A DNA stretch of 64,000 nt. It comes from Hymenobacter edaphi. GTDB taxonomy: Bacteria; Bacteroidota; Bacteroidia; Cytophagales; Hymenobacteraceae. Of this stretch, positions 43,370 to 52,359 are shown piece by piece. The stretch spans positions 310,001 to 374,000 of the forward strand of contig NZ_QHKM01000002.1 of NCBI RefSeq assembly GCF_003258365.1, read 5' to 3'. Positions within the stretch are counted from its first letter, which is position 1, and each line of letters begins with the position of its first letter. A program made the position numbers and the translations under genes. The notes under the pieces are model-generated. The model ran no database searches. It saw only the letters and a program-made list of their open reading frames with translations, and had not been told where the DNA came from.

Positions 43370-45007
43370 TTATTCGGCGCGGCCGCTCACGCGCCGGAAG
43401 CCGCCGGGCGTGGCCTGGTAGCGCACCCCTTCGATGATGGTAATCTGGTTGTCGGGCAGCTCGCTGAGGTTGCTCAGGTCGGTGTCGAGGGTGTGCAGGC
43501 TGTAGCCGTAGCGGCGGGCCAGGGCCAGATACTTGGGGTTGATGTGGTCGGTGACGCCGCAGAGGATGATTTTGACCGGCAGCCTGGTGCCCTCCAGCAG
43601 CTTGGTGTCGCGCGGGAAGGTGTGGTTGTCGGCTACCAGGATGAGGTCCTGCGCGTCGGGCGCGAGTTGGTGGGCGCGCAGCAAGGCCTCGCAGTCGTTT
43701 TCGGGCGCGTCGCCGCCGCCGCCCGCGCTCATGGCCTCCACGACGCGCTGCCGGATGCGGGCGTAGTCGCTGCTGCGCACGTCGTAGAGGCCGCCGGTCT
43801 GGCCCAGGCGCTTCTGCTTGTCGGGCAAATCGTCGCCGTCGTTGAAGAACACAAAGGTTTTGTCGGGGCCCGCGGCGGCCAGCTGCAGCCAGATGAGCAG
43901 GTCGGCGGTGTAGGGGTACATGCTGCCGGTCACGTCGGCCACCACCGTCTGCTTCTGCCACTCGGGGTGGCGCTCGAGCACCCGCGTCACCACGTTCGGG
44001 TCGGGGTTCGGGATGGGGTCTTCCTCGGTGGCGTCGCCGGGCCGCAGCTGCCGGGCCTGGCAGCCGTCGCGCAGCAGCTTCACCCGGTGCTTGCGCATCA
44101 GCGAGTCGGGCAGGTAGAAGCCGGTGACCTTCAGGCCCTGCTGGGGGCGCAGCGGCAGCGTGAGGCGGCCCGTCACGGTGAAGGGCAGGCGCTGCTTGCC
44201 CAGCAGAAAGCCGTCGGAAAAGGCCAGGCCCTCGGCAATGGCGCCGGTCAGCTCCGCGGGGCAGGGCGGGGCGGCGGCCCCGGCCGAGTCGACGGCGGGC
44301 AGGCGCACGCTCAGCACCTTGCCCTGGCGGCTGACCTCGGCCTGAAACGTGACGGTGCGCGGCCGCCGGTCCTTCTGGGTGCAGTCGTAGGCTTTTTTGA
44401 TGCGCTTGGTGAGCTTGCGCAGCTTGTCTTCCACGTGGGGGTAGCCGCAGGCCAGCGGCTTGCCCGGCGACTTGCGCACGGCCCGGATGCGCTCAATCTT
44501 TTTCTCGGTGGCGTTGAGCCGGGCCGCCAGCCGTCCGATTTCGGCCTTGGTGTCGGCCCGGGTGTAGCGTTTTTCGATGTAGAGCACGAAGCCGTGGAAG
44601 TACTGCTGGCACTCGTCAGGAGTGGTGCAGCCGGTTTGCTCGATCAGGTTCCAGGTAATGGCCGGGTCCTGCAGCAGGCCGGGCAGCCGCTCGTCGAGGT
44701 TGCGCAGGCGGTCGAGGTTGAGCTGGCGCTGGCTGAACTTGGGGTCGAAGCGGTAGGCCGAGTACACCAGGTCGACGCGCACCAGCTGCCGCTCGCGCAG
44801 GCGCAGCGCGGCCAGCTCGGGGCCCGAAAACGTGGAGGGCAAAGTCAGCAGCTGGTAGCCGCTGTCGGGCTGGTAGCGCTTCAGCTGGTAGGCGCTGAGC
44901 TGGTCGTACAGGGCTTCGATGACGCGGGTCGGCGTGGGCTGCTGGGCCCGGGCCGGCGCCGCGCCCAGCGTCAGCAAGCCGAATAACAGGAGGAGGAATG
45001 CGCGCAC
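43370..45007 (-). CDS. Secreted protein with a VWA-like domain
   Basis: A 545-residue protein if the GTG at 45007 is used, which gives a clean signal peptide (VRAFLLLLFGLLTLG, ending ARAQ); a GTG at 45085 is also open. The middle has a long lysine/arginine-rich coiled segment and a TonB-like proline-free stretch. The C-terminal third (from about VVADVTGSMYPY) is a von Willebrand A-type domain with a partial metal site (DxTGS) and the closing LVADNHTFPRDT strand. It is probably periplasmic. The gene lies just upstream of the barrel protein; a shared job at the cell envelope is suggested by position only. Confidence 0.7.
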   Translation of the reverse strand: MRAFLLLLFGLLTLGAAPARAQQPTPTRVIEALYDQLSAYQLKRYQPDSGYQLLTLPSTFSGPELAALRLRERQLVRVDLVYSAYRFDPKFSQRQLNLDRLRNLDERLPGLLQDPAITWNLIEQTGCTTPDECQQYFHGFVLYIEKRYTRADTKAEIGRLAARLNATEKKIERIRAVRKSPGKPLACGYPHVEDKLRKLTKRIKKAYDCTQKDRRPRTVTFQAEVSRQGKVLSVRLPAVDSAGAAAPPCPAELTGAIAEGLAFSDGFLLGKQRLPFTVTGRLTLPLRPQQGLKVTGFYLPDSLMRKHRVKLLRDGCQARQLRPGDATEEDPIPNPDPNVVTRVLERHPEWQKQTVVADVTGSMYPYTADLLIWLQLAAAGPDKTFVFFNDGDDLPDKQKRLGQTGGLYDVRSSDYARIRQRVVEAMSAGGGGDAPENDCEALLRAHQLAPDAQDLILVADNHTFPRDTKLLEGTRLPVKIILCGVTDHINPKYLALARRYGYSLHTLDTDLSNLSELPDNQITIIEGVRYQATPGGFRRVSGRAE

Positions 45008-45101
45008 GGGCAAAACAGAGCTAAGGCGGGAAGCTACGAAACGTCCGGCCACCGCGCGGGCGTATGCGGCCCGCCCGCGGGCCACCCCCGATACGGCCCG
45101 A

Positions 45102-45153
45102 AACGCCGCAGCGGCTGAAACCCCGGCAAAGGAGCTTCAGCCGCTGCGGCGTT
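45102..45153. terminator. 18-bp hairpin (first of a pair)
   Basis: Arms 45102-45119 and 45136-45153 pair perfectly over 18 bases. It is the first of two adjacent long hairpins between two minus-strand genes. Confidence 0.75.
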
Positions 45154-45170
45154 GTTCGTTATTTGTTGTT

Positions 45171-45217
45171 CGTTGTTCGTCAGGCGGCTGGTGGCTCCAG
45201 CCGCCTGACGAACAACG
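45171..45217 (-). terminator. 21-bp hairpin after the head-GIN gene
   Basis: Arms 45171-45191 and 45197-45217 pair perfectly over 21 bases with a 5-base loop. It begins three bases beyond the stop at 45220 on the minus strand. Confidence 0.85.
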
Positions 45218-45219
45218 AC

Positions 45220-45891
45220 CTACTTCAGCCGGGCCTTGCCCTTGTAGTGCACGTCGCTGGCGCCGGAGCTGTGCGAGTTCAGCTCCCCGTCGACGTACAC
45301 GAAGGCGTCGCTGGCGCCGGAGGCTTCCACCTGGGCCTGCTGGCTTTGCAGCTCGTAGGCGCGGTAGTCGCTGGCCCCGCTCACGTGCACCTGCTGGCGC
45401 TCCACGCGGCCGGTGAGGCGGATGTCGCTGGCGCCGCTGGCGTGGGCCGTGAGCTGGCGGGCGGTGAGCTGCAGCGTCACGTCGCTGGCGCCGCTGACCT
45501 TGATGCTGAACTGCTCGGCCGAGATGGGCGAGGCGCCTTTCACGTCGCTGGCGCCGCTGACCTCAATGCCCGAGAGGCGCGGGCTGGTCACGTACACGGT
45601 CACCTTTTCGGTTTTGCCGAAGTGGAAGCTGCCCGACTTTTCGCGGTAAATCTTCAGGGTGTTGCCCTCGACCTCGGTGCGCACCTGGGCCAGTACCTCG
45701 GGCGTGGCCTCGACTTTCACTTCGGCCGGGCCCTGGCGCAGCACCACGTTGATGGCGCCGCTGGCGCGCACCTGCTCGAAGCTGCCGACGGGGCGCAGCT
45801 GGGCGCCCTCCTGGGCCAGCGCGGCCAGGGCCGAAGCACCAATAAACGTGGCCGCCAAAGCAGCGGAGCGGAGGGAGAACAGACGTTTCAT
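45220..45891 (-). CDS. Secreted head-GIN domain protein (DUF2807)
   Basis: A 223-residue protein with a signal peptide (1-26, ending ALAQ). The mature part has the GIN/DUF2807 pattern: an opening FEQVRASGAINVVLRQG, then five SGASD tripeptide-like motifs at about 20-residue spacing (near 113, 134, 153, 172 and 193), which mark the turns of a right-handed beta-helix. Such proteins are exported in Bacteroidota, and some are adhesin-like. The role is unknown. It has its own promoter region and terminator hairpins. Confidence 0.85.
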   Translation of the reverse strand: MKRLFSLRSAALAATFIGASALAALAQEGAQLRPVGSFEQVRASGAINVVLRQGPAEVKVEATPEVLAQVRTEVEGNTLKIYREKSGSFHFGKTEKVTVYVTSPRLSGIEVSGASDVKGASPISAEQFSIKVSGASDVTLQLTARQLTAHASGASDIRLTGRVERQQVHVSGASDYRAYELQSQQAQVEASGASDAFVYVDGELNSHSSGASDVHYKGKARLK

Positions 45892-46068
45892 AGCGTGGAA
45901 GATGGGTTACGGTGGGGTGTTCGAAGCGGTAGATGGCGGCGGCGAAACGGGCGTTGCCTGGAAGCGGGAATAATTATCAGCAAGCACCGTCCGGCAGGCT
46001 GAGCCGCGCCGCTGGGCGGGCGTAGCCCCATAACTCATACAGCAGGTTCCCAATCGGCGTAGCTGGAA

Positions 46069-46162
46069 TGTAGCGCGGGCTGCAGCCCGCGTCCGGTTGA
46101 ACGAAATCGGCCGGACGGCTGCGGGCTGAACCGCAGGTCGGCGTAGCCAAGCCCGCGCTACA
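46069..46162. repeat. Composite inverted repeat
   Basis: An outer perfect 13-bp arm pair (46069-46081 with 46150-46162) encloses further inverted words (CAGCCCGC/GCGGGCTG, GTCCGG/CCGGAC). The fold would be branched. It lies 15 bases beyond the end of the hydrolase gene and looks like a dispersed repeat. Confidence 0.7.
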
Positions 46163-46177
46163 CCGTCCCCGAAACCG

Positions 46178-47512
46178 CTATAAGTCATTTCGCCGCTCGT
46201 CGAGCCAGCGCAGGATGACCGACATGAACTCGAAGTTCAGCGGCGGGTTGGGCTGCTCGTCCAGGCGCATGGCCTCCGCCATGTCGCGGGCGTGGTTGAA
46301 GTGGTGGTCGACCTCGGGCAGGAGCACGAAGCGGGCCCGGCCGGGGTGGGCGCGGTTGACCACGTCGGCAATGAGCTGGTGGTCGGAACTGTAGGAAATG
46401 TAGTCGGCCGCCCCGCGCAGGGCCAGCACGTCGGTGTCGAGCTGCTGCCAGGCGCGGGGCAGGTTCAGGGCCTGCCACTGCTGCATATACGTGTGGTGCT
46501 GCGGAAACTGCAGCAGCCCGCGCGCCGCCGGGTAGCGCGTGAGCACCTGCTCGGGCGGCTGCCGCTCGGTCAGCAGCAGGTGCAGGGCGGCGGAGTAGGT
46601 GCGCAGCAGGGCGTCGATGGAGTCGGGGGGCAGGCCGGCCAGCTGGCTCTGGTTGCGCTTGTTTTCCAGCAGGTACTCGGTGAAGGTGCGCCCGACGGTG
46701 CCGAACACCACGATGCCGCGCACGTTTTCGCCCCGGGCCACCAGCGGCGCCAGCACCCCGCCGATGCTGAAGCCGGTGATGAACACGCGCCGCGCATCGA
46801 CAAAGGCCAGCTGCCGGGCAGCGGCCAGCGCGGCCCGGTAGCCGCCGGCTTCGCTCAGCAGGTCCGACTGCAGGCAGGGCGGCCCCTGACTGTCGCCCAT
46901 GCCGGTTTTGTCGACGCGCAGGGTGGCGTAGCCGCGGCGCGAGAGGGAGTCGATGATGCGGCGGGTGGGCTCGGTGCGGCTCAGCGGGTTGTCGATGGAA
47001 AAGCAGCCCACGCCCTGAATGAAGAGCACCAGCGGCACCTTGCCCGCGGCCCCGCGCGGCCGCGTGACGATGGTGCGCAGGCGGCTGGGGCCGTAGCTGA
47101 CGGCCCCGTAGGTGGCCTCGTAAAACGGGCTCTGCTCGGGCGGCAGCGGCCGGAACGTGAGCAGCCGCCGCCGCTGCCGGCCGTTGCGCACGAGGGTGAA
47201 GGTGGCCCGGTCGCCGGCGCGGTACTGCTTCAGCAACGCCAGAAACGGCCCCAGCTCCGGCCCCAGCACCGTCTGGTCGATTTGCCGCACCACGTCGCCG
47301 GCCCGCAGCCCGGCCGCTGCCGCCGACGAGCCCGGGCGCACGCCCAGCACCAGGACGCCGTTGCGGTCGGGCAGGCGGTGGTGGCGCCGAATGCTGTCGT
47401 CGACGGCGCGCAGGTCGATGCCCACGAACGGGCGGCGCGGCAGCGCCTGGGCGGTGGCCCGCAGCGCGGGGGCGCCGAGCAGGGCCAGCAGCAGGAAAAA
47501 GCGGGTTGGCAT
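46178..47512 (-). CDS. Secreted PDZ-alpha/beta hydrolase
   Basis: A 444-residue protein from the ATG at 47512, with a signal peptide (1-22). Residues about 28-115 form a PDZ domain (GVLVLGVRPGSSAAAAGLRAGD). Residues about 150-440 are an alpha/beta hydrolase: the nucleophile motif GFSIGG with Ser 249, preceded by the strand ARRVFITGF; a later Asp/Glu near ALRGAADYISYSSDHQ and a His near EVDHHFNHA complete a plausible triad. PDZ plus hydrolase is typical of periplasmic esterase-like proteins in Cytophagales. Its target is unknown. The gene diverges from the S41 peptidase with 169 bases between starts, suggesting joint control. Confidence 0.85.
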   Translation of the reverse strand: MPTRFFLLLALLGAPALRATAQALPRRPFVGIDLRAVDDSIRRHHRLPDRNGVLVLGVRPGSSAAAAGLRAGDVVRQIDQTVLGPELGPFLALLKQYRAGDRATFTLVRNGRQRRRLLTFRPLPPEQSPFYEATYGAVSYGPSRLRTIVTRPRGAAGKVPLVLFIQGVGCFSIDNPLSRTEPTRRIIDSLSRRGYATLRVDKTGMGDSQGPPCLQSDLLSEAGGYRAALAAARQLAFVDARRVFITGFSIGGVLAPLVARGENVRGIVVFGTVGRTFTEYLLENKRNQSQLAGLPPDSIDALLRTYSAALHLLLTERQPPEQVLTRYPAARGLLQFPQHHTYMQQWQALNLPRAWQQLDTDVLALRGAADYISYSSDHQLIADVVNRAHPGRARFVLLPEVDHHFNHARDMAEAMRLDEQPNPPLNFEFMSVILRWLDERRNDL

Positions 47513-47681
47513 ACGAAGGCGGCGCGGCGGAAAAGCAGCGCCGCCGCGCCGGCCGAATAGATGCCGGCGCCCCGCGCGCGTTGCAGGGCCGGCCCTCACA
47601 TCTTTGGGTGAGGCCGGGGCCCGGCGGTGGCAAAGCCGCCCGCCAACGCGTAGGTTGCGGCTCGTCTCTGCCCTGGTTGTC

Positions 47682-48932
47682 ATGAACACGCTCAAGCACT
47701 TCCTCGCCGTCGGGCTGCTGGCGCTGCCGCGGGCCGCCGCCGCCCAGGCCGCCCCGCCCGCGCTGGCCCCGGCTCAGTACCGCCAAGACGTGGCCTTCTT
47801 CTGGCAGACGGTGCACGACGACTACGCCTACTTCGACCGGAAGCAGACCGACTGGGAGCAGGTGCGCCGCCGCTACCTGCCGCAGGCCGATACCCTCCGC
47901 TCGCGCCGGGCCCTGGTGCGCCTGCTCGAAACCATGCTGGCCGAGCTCTACGACCCACACGCCACCCTCGGCACCAACCGCCCCGACTCGCCCCGCCTCG
48001 TGCCCTCCGGCAGCGACGTATACGCCGAATGGCGGGGCGACAAAGCCGTGGTGCGCGACGTGCGGCCCGGCTTTGGGGCCGCGCTGGCGGGCGTGCGGCC
48101 CGGCACCGAAATCGTGGCCGTGGACGGCGTGCCGGTGGCCCAGGCTGCCGGCGCCTACCTGCCCGCCTGCCTGAAAGCCCCCGACCCGGCCGCCCGCGCC
48201 TACGCCCTGAACGTGCTGCTGGCCGGCCGCCACCACGCCGAGCGGCGCTGGCAGCTGCGGCAGCCGGGCGCTGCCCCCATCGACGTGCGCCCCGACTACC
48301 CCCGCCCCCTGCTGGAACACATCAGCTACCCGCGCCGCCTCGAAAGCCGCCGCTACGGCCGCACGGGCTACATCCGCCTGCACAACAGCCTCGGCGACCA
48401 TGCCCTCATGGCGCCCTTCGACAGCACCCTCGACGCACTGCTGGACACCCGTGCCCTGGTGCTGGACCTGCGCGATACGCCCAGCGGCGGCACTACCACC
48501 GTGGCCCGTGCCCTGCTGAGCCGCTTCGTGAGCCGCGAGCAGTACTACCAGCAGCACGAGCTGGTGGCCGAGGAGCGCGCCTACGGCGTGAAGCGCAAGT
48601 GGACGGAGCTGGTAAGCCCGCGCGGGCGGCGCTACCCCGGCCGCGTGGTGGTGCTGGCCGGGCGCTGGACGGGCAGCATGGGCGAGGGCCTCGCCATTGC
48701 CTTCGACGCGCTGCCGCAGGCCACCGTGGTGGGCACCGAGCTGGCCCGGCTGAACGGCGCCATCTACTTCTACCGCCTGCCCAACTCGGGCATCGGCTTC
48801 AGCCTGCCCGCCGAAAAGCTCTACCACATCGACGGCACCCCGCGCGAAGACTACCGCCCGAAAGTGCTGGTGCCGCCCGCCGCCCCGCCCGCCGACGCCG
48901 CGCTGGACCGGGCCCTGCAGCTGCTGAAGTAG
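47682..48932 (+). CDS. Secreted S41 family peptidase
   Basis: A 416-residue protein from the ATG at 47682, with a signal peptide (1-22). Residues about 105-190 are a PDZ-like region with DVRPGFGAALAGVRPGTEIV. The S41 catalytic domain follows: LVLDLRDTPSGG and the nucleophile Ser 332 in TGSMGEG, with Lys expected further on. The family cleaves unfolded or tagged proteins. It faces the PDZ-hydrolase gene across a short divergent promoter region; both carry PDZ domains, so joint quality-control use is possible but not shown. A TAGGTTGC box is found 36 bases upstream. Confidence 0.88.
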   Translation: MNTLKHFLAVGLLALPRAAAAQAAPPALAPAQYRQDVAFFWQTVHDDYAYFDRKQTDWEQVRRRYLPQADTLRSRRALVRLLETMLAELYDPHATLGTNRPDSPRLVPSGSDVYAEWRGDKAVVRDVRPGFGAALAGVRPGTEIVAVDGVPVAQAAGAYLPACLKAPDPAARAYALNVLLAGRHHAERRWQLRQPGAAPIDVRPDYPRPLLEHISYPRRLESRRYGRTGYIRLHNSLGDHALMAPFDSTLDALLDTRALVLDLRDTPSGGTTTVARALLSRFVSREQYYQQHELVAEERAYGVKRKWTELVSPRGRRYPGRVVVLAGRWTGSMGEGLAIAFDALPQATVVGTELARLNGAIYFYRLPNSGIGFSLPAEKLYHIDGTPREDYRPKVLVPPAAPPADAALDRALQLLK

Positions 48933-49031
48933 GCCCGGGGCCCGGCCGGCCGCCGCGCCCGCCAGGCCGACCATAACCCCCGCCGCCGGCCGGCCGTTAG
49001 GCATGAGCGCACAACCAACGCTTTGCCCGCC

Positions 49032-49895
49032 ATGTCTGATAAGCCCAGCCTCTTTCCGCCCCAGCACCAGGACCAGCAGCCCGGGCTGGAAAGCGAGATG
49101 ACGCCCCAGCCCGAATACATCCGCCCGAACTACAAGGGCGCCGACAAGCTGCTCGACAAAGTGGCCCTCATCACCGGCGGCGACTCCGGCATCGGCCGGG
49201 CCGTGGCGGTGCATTTCGCCCGCGAAGGCGCCGACGTGGCCATCAGCTACATGCCCTCGGAGCAGCAGGACGCCGAGAAGGTGCAGGAACTGGTGAGCGG
49301 CCACGGCCGCCGCTGCCTGCTGCTGCCCGGCGACCTGCGCGACGCCGCCTACTGCCGCGAAATCGTGGCCCGCACCGTGCAGGAGTTCGGCCGGCTGAAC
49401 GTGCTCGTCAACAACGCCGCCGAGCAGCACTGGCACGACTCGCTGCAGGAGTTGCCCGACGAGGAGCTGGAATCGGTGTTCCAGGTCAATATTCTCTCGT
49501 TTTTTCGCGTGACGCGCGCCGCCCTGGAGCACATGGGCGAGGGCGACAATATCATCAACACCTCCTCCGTCAACGCCTTTCGCGGCAACGAGCAGCTCAT
49601 CGACTACAGCTCCACCAAGGGCGCCATCACGGCCTTCACCCGCTCGCTGGCCCTGCAGCTGGCCGACAAGAAAATCCGCGTCAACTCGGTGGCGCCGGGC
49701 CCGATCTGGACGCCCTTTATCCCCAGCACCGCCAGCGCCCTGAAGGTGGCCACCTTCGGCCGCGACGCCAACATGGGCCGCGCCGGCCAGCCCTCCGAAG
49801 TAGCCCCGGCCTACGTGTTCCTGGCCTCCGAAGACGGCTCGTACTTCACCGGCCAGACCCTGCACCCCAACGGCGGCGCGGTGGTAAACGCCTGA
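49032..49895 (+). CDS. SDR family oxidoreductase (YghA-like)
   Basis: A 287-residue SDR enzyme from the ATG at 49032. An N-terminal extension of about 45 residues (rich in Gln and Pro) precedes the Rossmann motif TGGDSGIG (48-55); the active site is Ser 179, Tyr 192 and Lys 196 (YSSTK), and PGPIWTP follows at about 217-223. The extension and motifs match the YghA/YdaD group of stress-related reductases. The substrate is unknown. Confidence 0.93.
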   Translation: MSDKPSLFPPQHQDQQPGLESEMTPQPEYIRPNYKGADKLLDKVALITGGDSGIGRAVAVHFAREGADVAISYMPSEQQDAEKVQELVSGHGRRCLLLPGDLRDAAYCREIVARTVQEFGRLNVLVNNAAEQHWHDSLQELPDEELESVFQVNILSFFRVTRAALEHMGEGDNIINTSSVNAFRGNEQLIDYSSTKGAITAFTRSLALQLADKKIRVNSVAPGPIWTPFIPSTASALKVATFGRDANMGRAGQPSEVAPAYVFLASEDGSYFTGQTLHPNGGAVVNA

Positions 49896-49921
49896 CAAGC
49901 CGCCGTTGGGCGAATCCTGGG

Positions 49922-49967
49922 CGCGGCTGCTGTCGAGACGCATTCTGGCGTCTCGACAGCAGCCGCG
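49922..49967 (+). terminator. 20-bp hairpin after the SDR gene
   Basis: Arms 49922-49941 and 49948-49967 pair perfectly over 20 bases with a 6-base loop, and CCGTTTGGG follows. A smaller relative with the same GAGACGC arm word is at 50023-50044. Confidence 0.75.
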
Positions 49968-50022
49968 CCGTTTGGGCGTCATCGTTCTGCGCTGATCCGT
50001 TTAACGCCGAAACGTTCTGCGC

Positions 50023-50044
50023 CGAGACGCCAGGATGCGTCTCG
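50023..50044. repeat. Small hairpin sharing words with the 49922 hairpin
   Basis: Arms 50023-50030 and 50037-50044 (CGAGACGC with GCGTCTCG) pair over 8 bases. The words match the neighbouring large hairpin, so the two may derive from one repeat. Confidence 0.5.
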
Positions 50045-50125
50045 ACAGTCGTTCATAAGCTCCCCTAACGAGTCCGCCAACGCCGCGGCCGCCTGGCAGC
50101 AGGTGGCCGCGGCGCGCTGGCATCA

Positions 50126-50629
50126 TCAGGGCTGCGGGGCCGGCAGCCGGAAGCGCAGCCACTGGTCTTCGGTGCCGGCCGGCCGAAAGCCCGCCCGCAG
50201 CAGCACGGCCTGCGAGGCCGCGTTGGCCGCCGCGGTATACGCCTCAATCTGGCGCAGCCCCAGCGCCGCGAAGCCGAGGGCGCACAGGGCCTGCGCGGCT
50301 TCCGTCATCAGCCCCCGGCCGCGGTAGGCGGGCAGCAGCACGTAGCCGATTTCGCCCGTGCCGCCCTCGAAGCCGCGGTAGAAGCCGGCGGTGCCCACCA
50401 GCGCGCCCGTGGCAGCCAGCGTAAGGCACCAGTGCAGCAGCTTCCCGTCCCGGTAGTCCTGCTCGATCCGGGCCAGCATCCGCCGGGCTTCGGCGGGCGA
50501 GGCGGCGGGCTGGCCGCCGTAGAACGTGATGGGCCACACGGCGGCGAGGTCGGCGGCGGTGAGGGCGCGCAGGTGCAGCGAGGGCGTGCGCAGCTCGGGC
50601 AGGGCAAGGAAGGCGTCGGCGAGGCTCAT
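50126..50629 (-). CDS. GNAT family N-acetyltransferase (RimJ/RimL-like)
   Basis: A 167-residue protein from the ATG at 50629. It has the order LRTPSLHLRALTAADL at the start, WCLTLAATGALVGTAGFYRG in the middle, the AcCoA loop PAYRGRGLMTEAAQAL (about residues 105-120) and the end NAASQAVLLRAGF of the RimL-like group. The substrate is unknown. It is divergent from the first pectate lyase gene; the 31-base shared element lies between them. Confidence 0.9.
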   Translation of the reverse strand: MSLADAFLALPELRTPSLHLRALTAADLAAVWPITFYGGQPAASPAEARRMLARIEQDYRDGKLLHWCLTLAATGALVGTAGFYRGFEGGTGEIGYVLLPAYRGRGLMTEAAQALCALGFAALGLRQIEAYTAAANAASQAVLLRAGFRPAGTEDQWLRFRLPAPQP

Positions 50630-50675
50630 GCAGCGGCGAAGAAACGCAAATCGGCGCTCGGCCCGGACCGGGCGA

Positions 50676-50706
50676 CAACGTTGCCGACATCGATTGCGCA
50701 AATAAA
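50676..50706 (+). promoter_or_regulatory. 31-base element upstream of pectate lyase 1
   Basis: A 31-base sequence starting CAACGTTGCCGAC and ending GCGCAAATAAA is repeated with one change upstream of the second pectate lyase (56634-56664). It begins with the palindrome CAACGTTG and contains ATCGATTGCGC, part of the operator-like palindrome found at the haemoglobin promoter. It ends 107 bases before the start. It may be the binding site of a shared regulator. Confidence 0.6.
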
Positions 50707-50812
50707 CGCCCGGCGGCGCTCCGGCTTTGGCCCGGTATTTCGTTAATATTCAACTTCCAGCTCCCGGGCAGCCCGACGGCCGCCCGCCGATTCCCACCCT
50801 CGTTTCCGTCCC

Positions 50813-52267
50813 TTGCAACACCCCCGATTTTTCCTGTTTGGCGCGCCGCGGCCGGCGCGCGCATTGGCCGTGGGCGCCGCGCTGGCCCTGCTGGCTCCCG
50901 CCGTCCCGGCTGCCGCCCAGCAGCTGGCGTTTCCGGGCGCCGAGGGCGCGGGCCGCTTTACCCGCGGCGGCCGGGGCTCGGCCACAGCGCCCACCACGGT
51001 GTTTGAGGTAACCAGCCTGCTCGACGACGGCCAGCCCGGCTCCCTGCGCCACGCCCTCACGGCCCCGGCGGCGGCGCGCACCGTGGTGTTTCGGGTGGCG
51101 GGCACCATTCACCTCGCCGCGCCGCTGACCATCGGCCGCGACAACACCACCATTGCGGGTCAGACCGCGCCCGGCGAGGGTATCTGCCTGGCCGACTACC
51201 CCGTGGGCGTGAAGGCCAACAACGTCGTCGTGCGCTTTATCCGCTGCCGCATGGGCGACAAAAACCAGAACCAGGGCATGGTCGACGGGGCGGGCGGCGA
51301 CGACGCCTTCAGCAGCATCGGCAAGAAGAATCTTATCATCGACCACTGCTCCGTGAGCTGGAGCACCGACGAGGTGCTGAGCTTCTACAACGGCGACTCG
51401 CTCACGCTGCAGTGGAACCTGATCAGCGAGCCGCTGAACTACTCCTACCACTTCGAGCGGGGCGACAAGGACTTCGAGCACCACGGCTACGGCGGCATCT
51501 GGGGCGGGCAGCACGCCTCATTTCACCACAACCTGCTGGCCCACTGCAACTCGCGCACCCCGCGCTTCAACGGCAGCCGGCAGGCCAAGCAGAACGGCTG
51601 GGAAAACTGCGAGCTGCGCCACAACGTGTTCTACAACTGGGGCGAAAACAACGTGTATGGCGGCGAGGGCGGCAACTACAACGTCGTGGGCAACTACTAC
51701 CGCTACGGCCCGAGCACCAAGGAAACGGTGCGCTACCGCGTGCTGAACCCCTACAAGTCGGCCACGCTGCCCTTCGGCAAGTACTACGTGGCCGGCAACT
51801 ACGTCGACGGCTCGCCTGAGCGCACCGCCGACAACTGGAAGGGCGTGGACCTGCAGGGCGGCGGCGACCGGGCCCAGGCCCGCGCCGACCAGCCCTTCGA
51901 CCTCGGCCCGGTGCCCGCCCAAACGGCCCAGCAGGCCTACGAGGCCGTGCTGCGCGGCGCCGGCGCCGTGCGCCCCCACCGCGACACCCTCGATGAGCGC
52001 GTGGTGCGGCAGGTACGCCAGCGCACCGGCCGCCTCGTCGATGTGCAGGGCGGCTACCCCCACGGCACGCCCTACGCCGTGTCGCAGAAGGCCTGGCCGG
52101 CGCTGAAAACCGCGCCCGCTCCCGCCGACGCCGACCACGACGGCATGCCCGACGACTGGGAAACCAAGCGCAGGCTCAACCCCCAGGACGCCGCCGACCG
52201 CGCCAAAGTGGGCACCGACGGCTACACCATGCTGGAAGCGTATCTGAACGAGCTGGCGGCGCAGTAA
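50813..52267 (+). CDS. Secreted pectate lyase (PL1-like), copy 1
   Basis: A 484-residue protein read from a TTG at 50813; no ATG is available nearby, and the signal peptide (about 1-36, ending PAAAQ) starts at once. The right-handed beta-helix domain has AFPGAEGAG, IAGQTAPGEGI, NLIIDHCSVSWSTDE (the metal-site motif of this family) and ISEPLNYSYH. It cleaves pectic polysaccharides by beta-elimination with calcium. The C-terminus holds a DADHDGMPDDWE thrombospondin-3-like motif but no T9SS domain. It is closely related to the gene at 56793. Confidence 0.9.
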   Translation: MQHPRFFLFGAPRPARALAVGAALALLAPAVPAAAQQLAFPGAEGAGRFTRGGRGSATAPTTVFEVTSLLDDGQPGSLRHALTAPAAARTVVFRVAGTIHLAAPLTIGRDNTTIAGQTAPGEGICLADYPVGVKANNVVVRFIRCRMGDKNQNQGMVDGAGGDDAFSSIGKKNLIIDHCSVSWSTDEVLSFYNGDSLTLQWNLISEPLNYSYHFERGDKDFEHHGYGGIWGGQHASFHHNLLAHCNSRTPRFNGSRQAKQNGWENCELRHNVFYNWGENNVYGGEGGNYNVVGNYYRYGPSTKETVRYRVLNPYKSATLPFGKYYVAGNYVDGSPERTADNWKGVDLQGGGDRAQARADQPFDLGPVPAQTAQQAYEAVLRGAGAVRPHRDTLDERVVRQVRQRTGRLVDVQGGYPHGTPYAVSQKAWPALKTAPAPADADHDGMPDDWETKRRLNPQDAADRAKVGTDGYTMLEAYLNELAAQ

Positions 52268-52272
52268 CGAAT

Positions 52273-52331
52273 CAGAGCCACACGAAAGCGGCCGGCCCCC
52301 GATCGGGGCCGGCCGCTTTCGTGTGGCTCTG
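52273..52331. terminator. 27-bp perfect hairpin after pectate lyase 1
   Basis: Arms 52273-52299 and 52305-52331 pair perfectly over 27 bases with a 5-base loop. It starts six bases after the pectate lyase stop and is the longest perfect stem I see in the window. Confidence 0.9.
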
Positions 52332-52359
52332 AAAGAACTGGCCGCAGCAGTGCTACTGG

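Noticed and set aside
46185-49982. A 1265-residue open frame on the minus strand from 46185 to 49982.
   Set aside because: It covers the SDR, S41 and PDZ-hydrolase genes in other frames; its composition is typical of a GC-rich shadow, and the real genes have clear domains.
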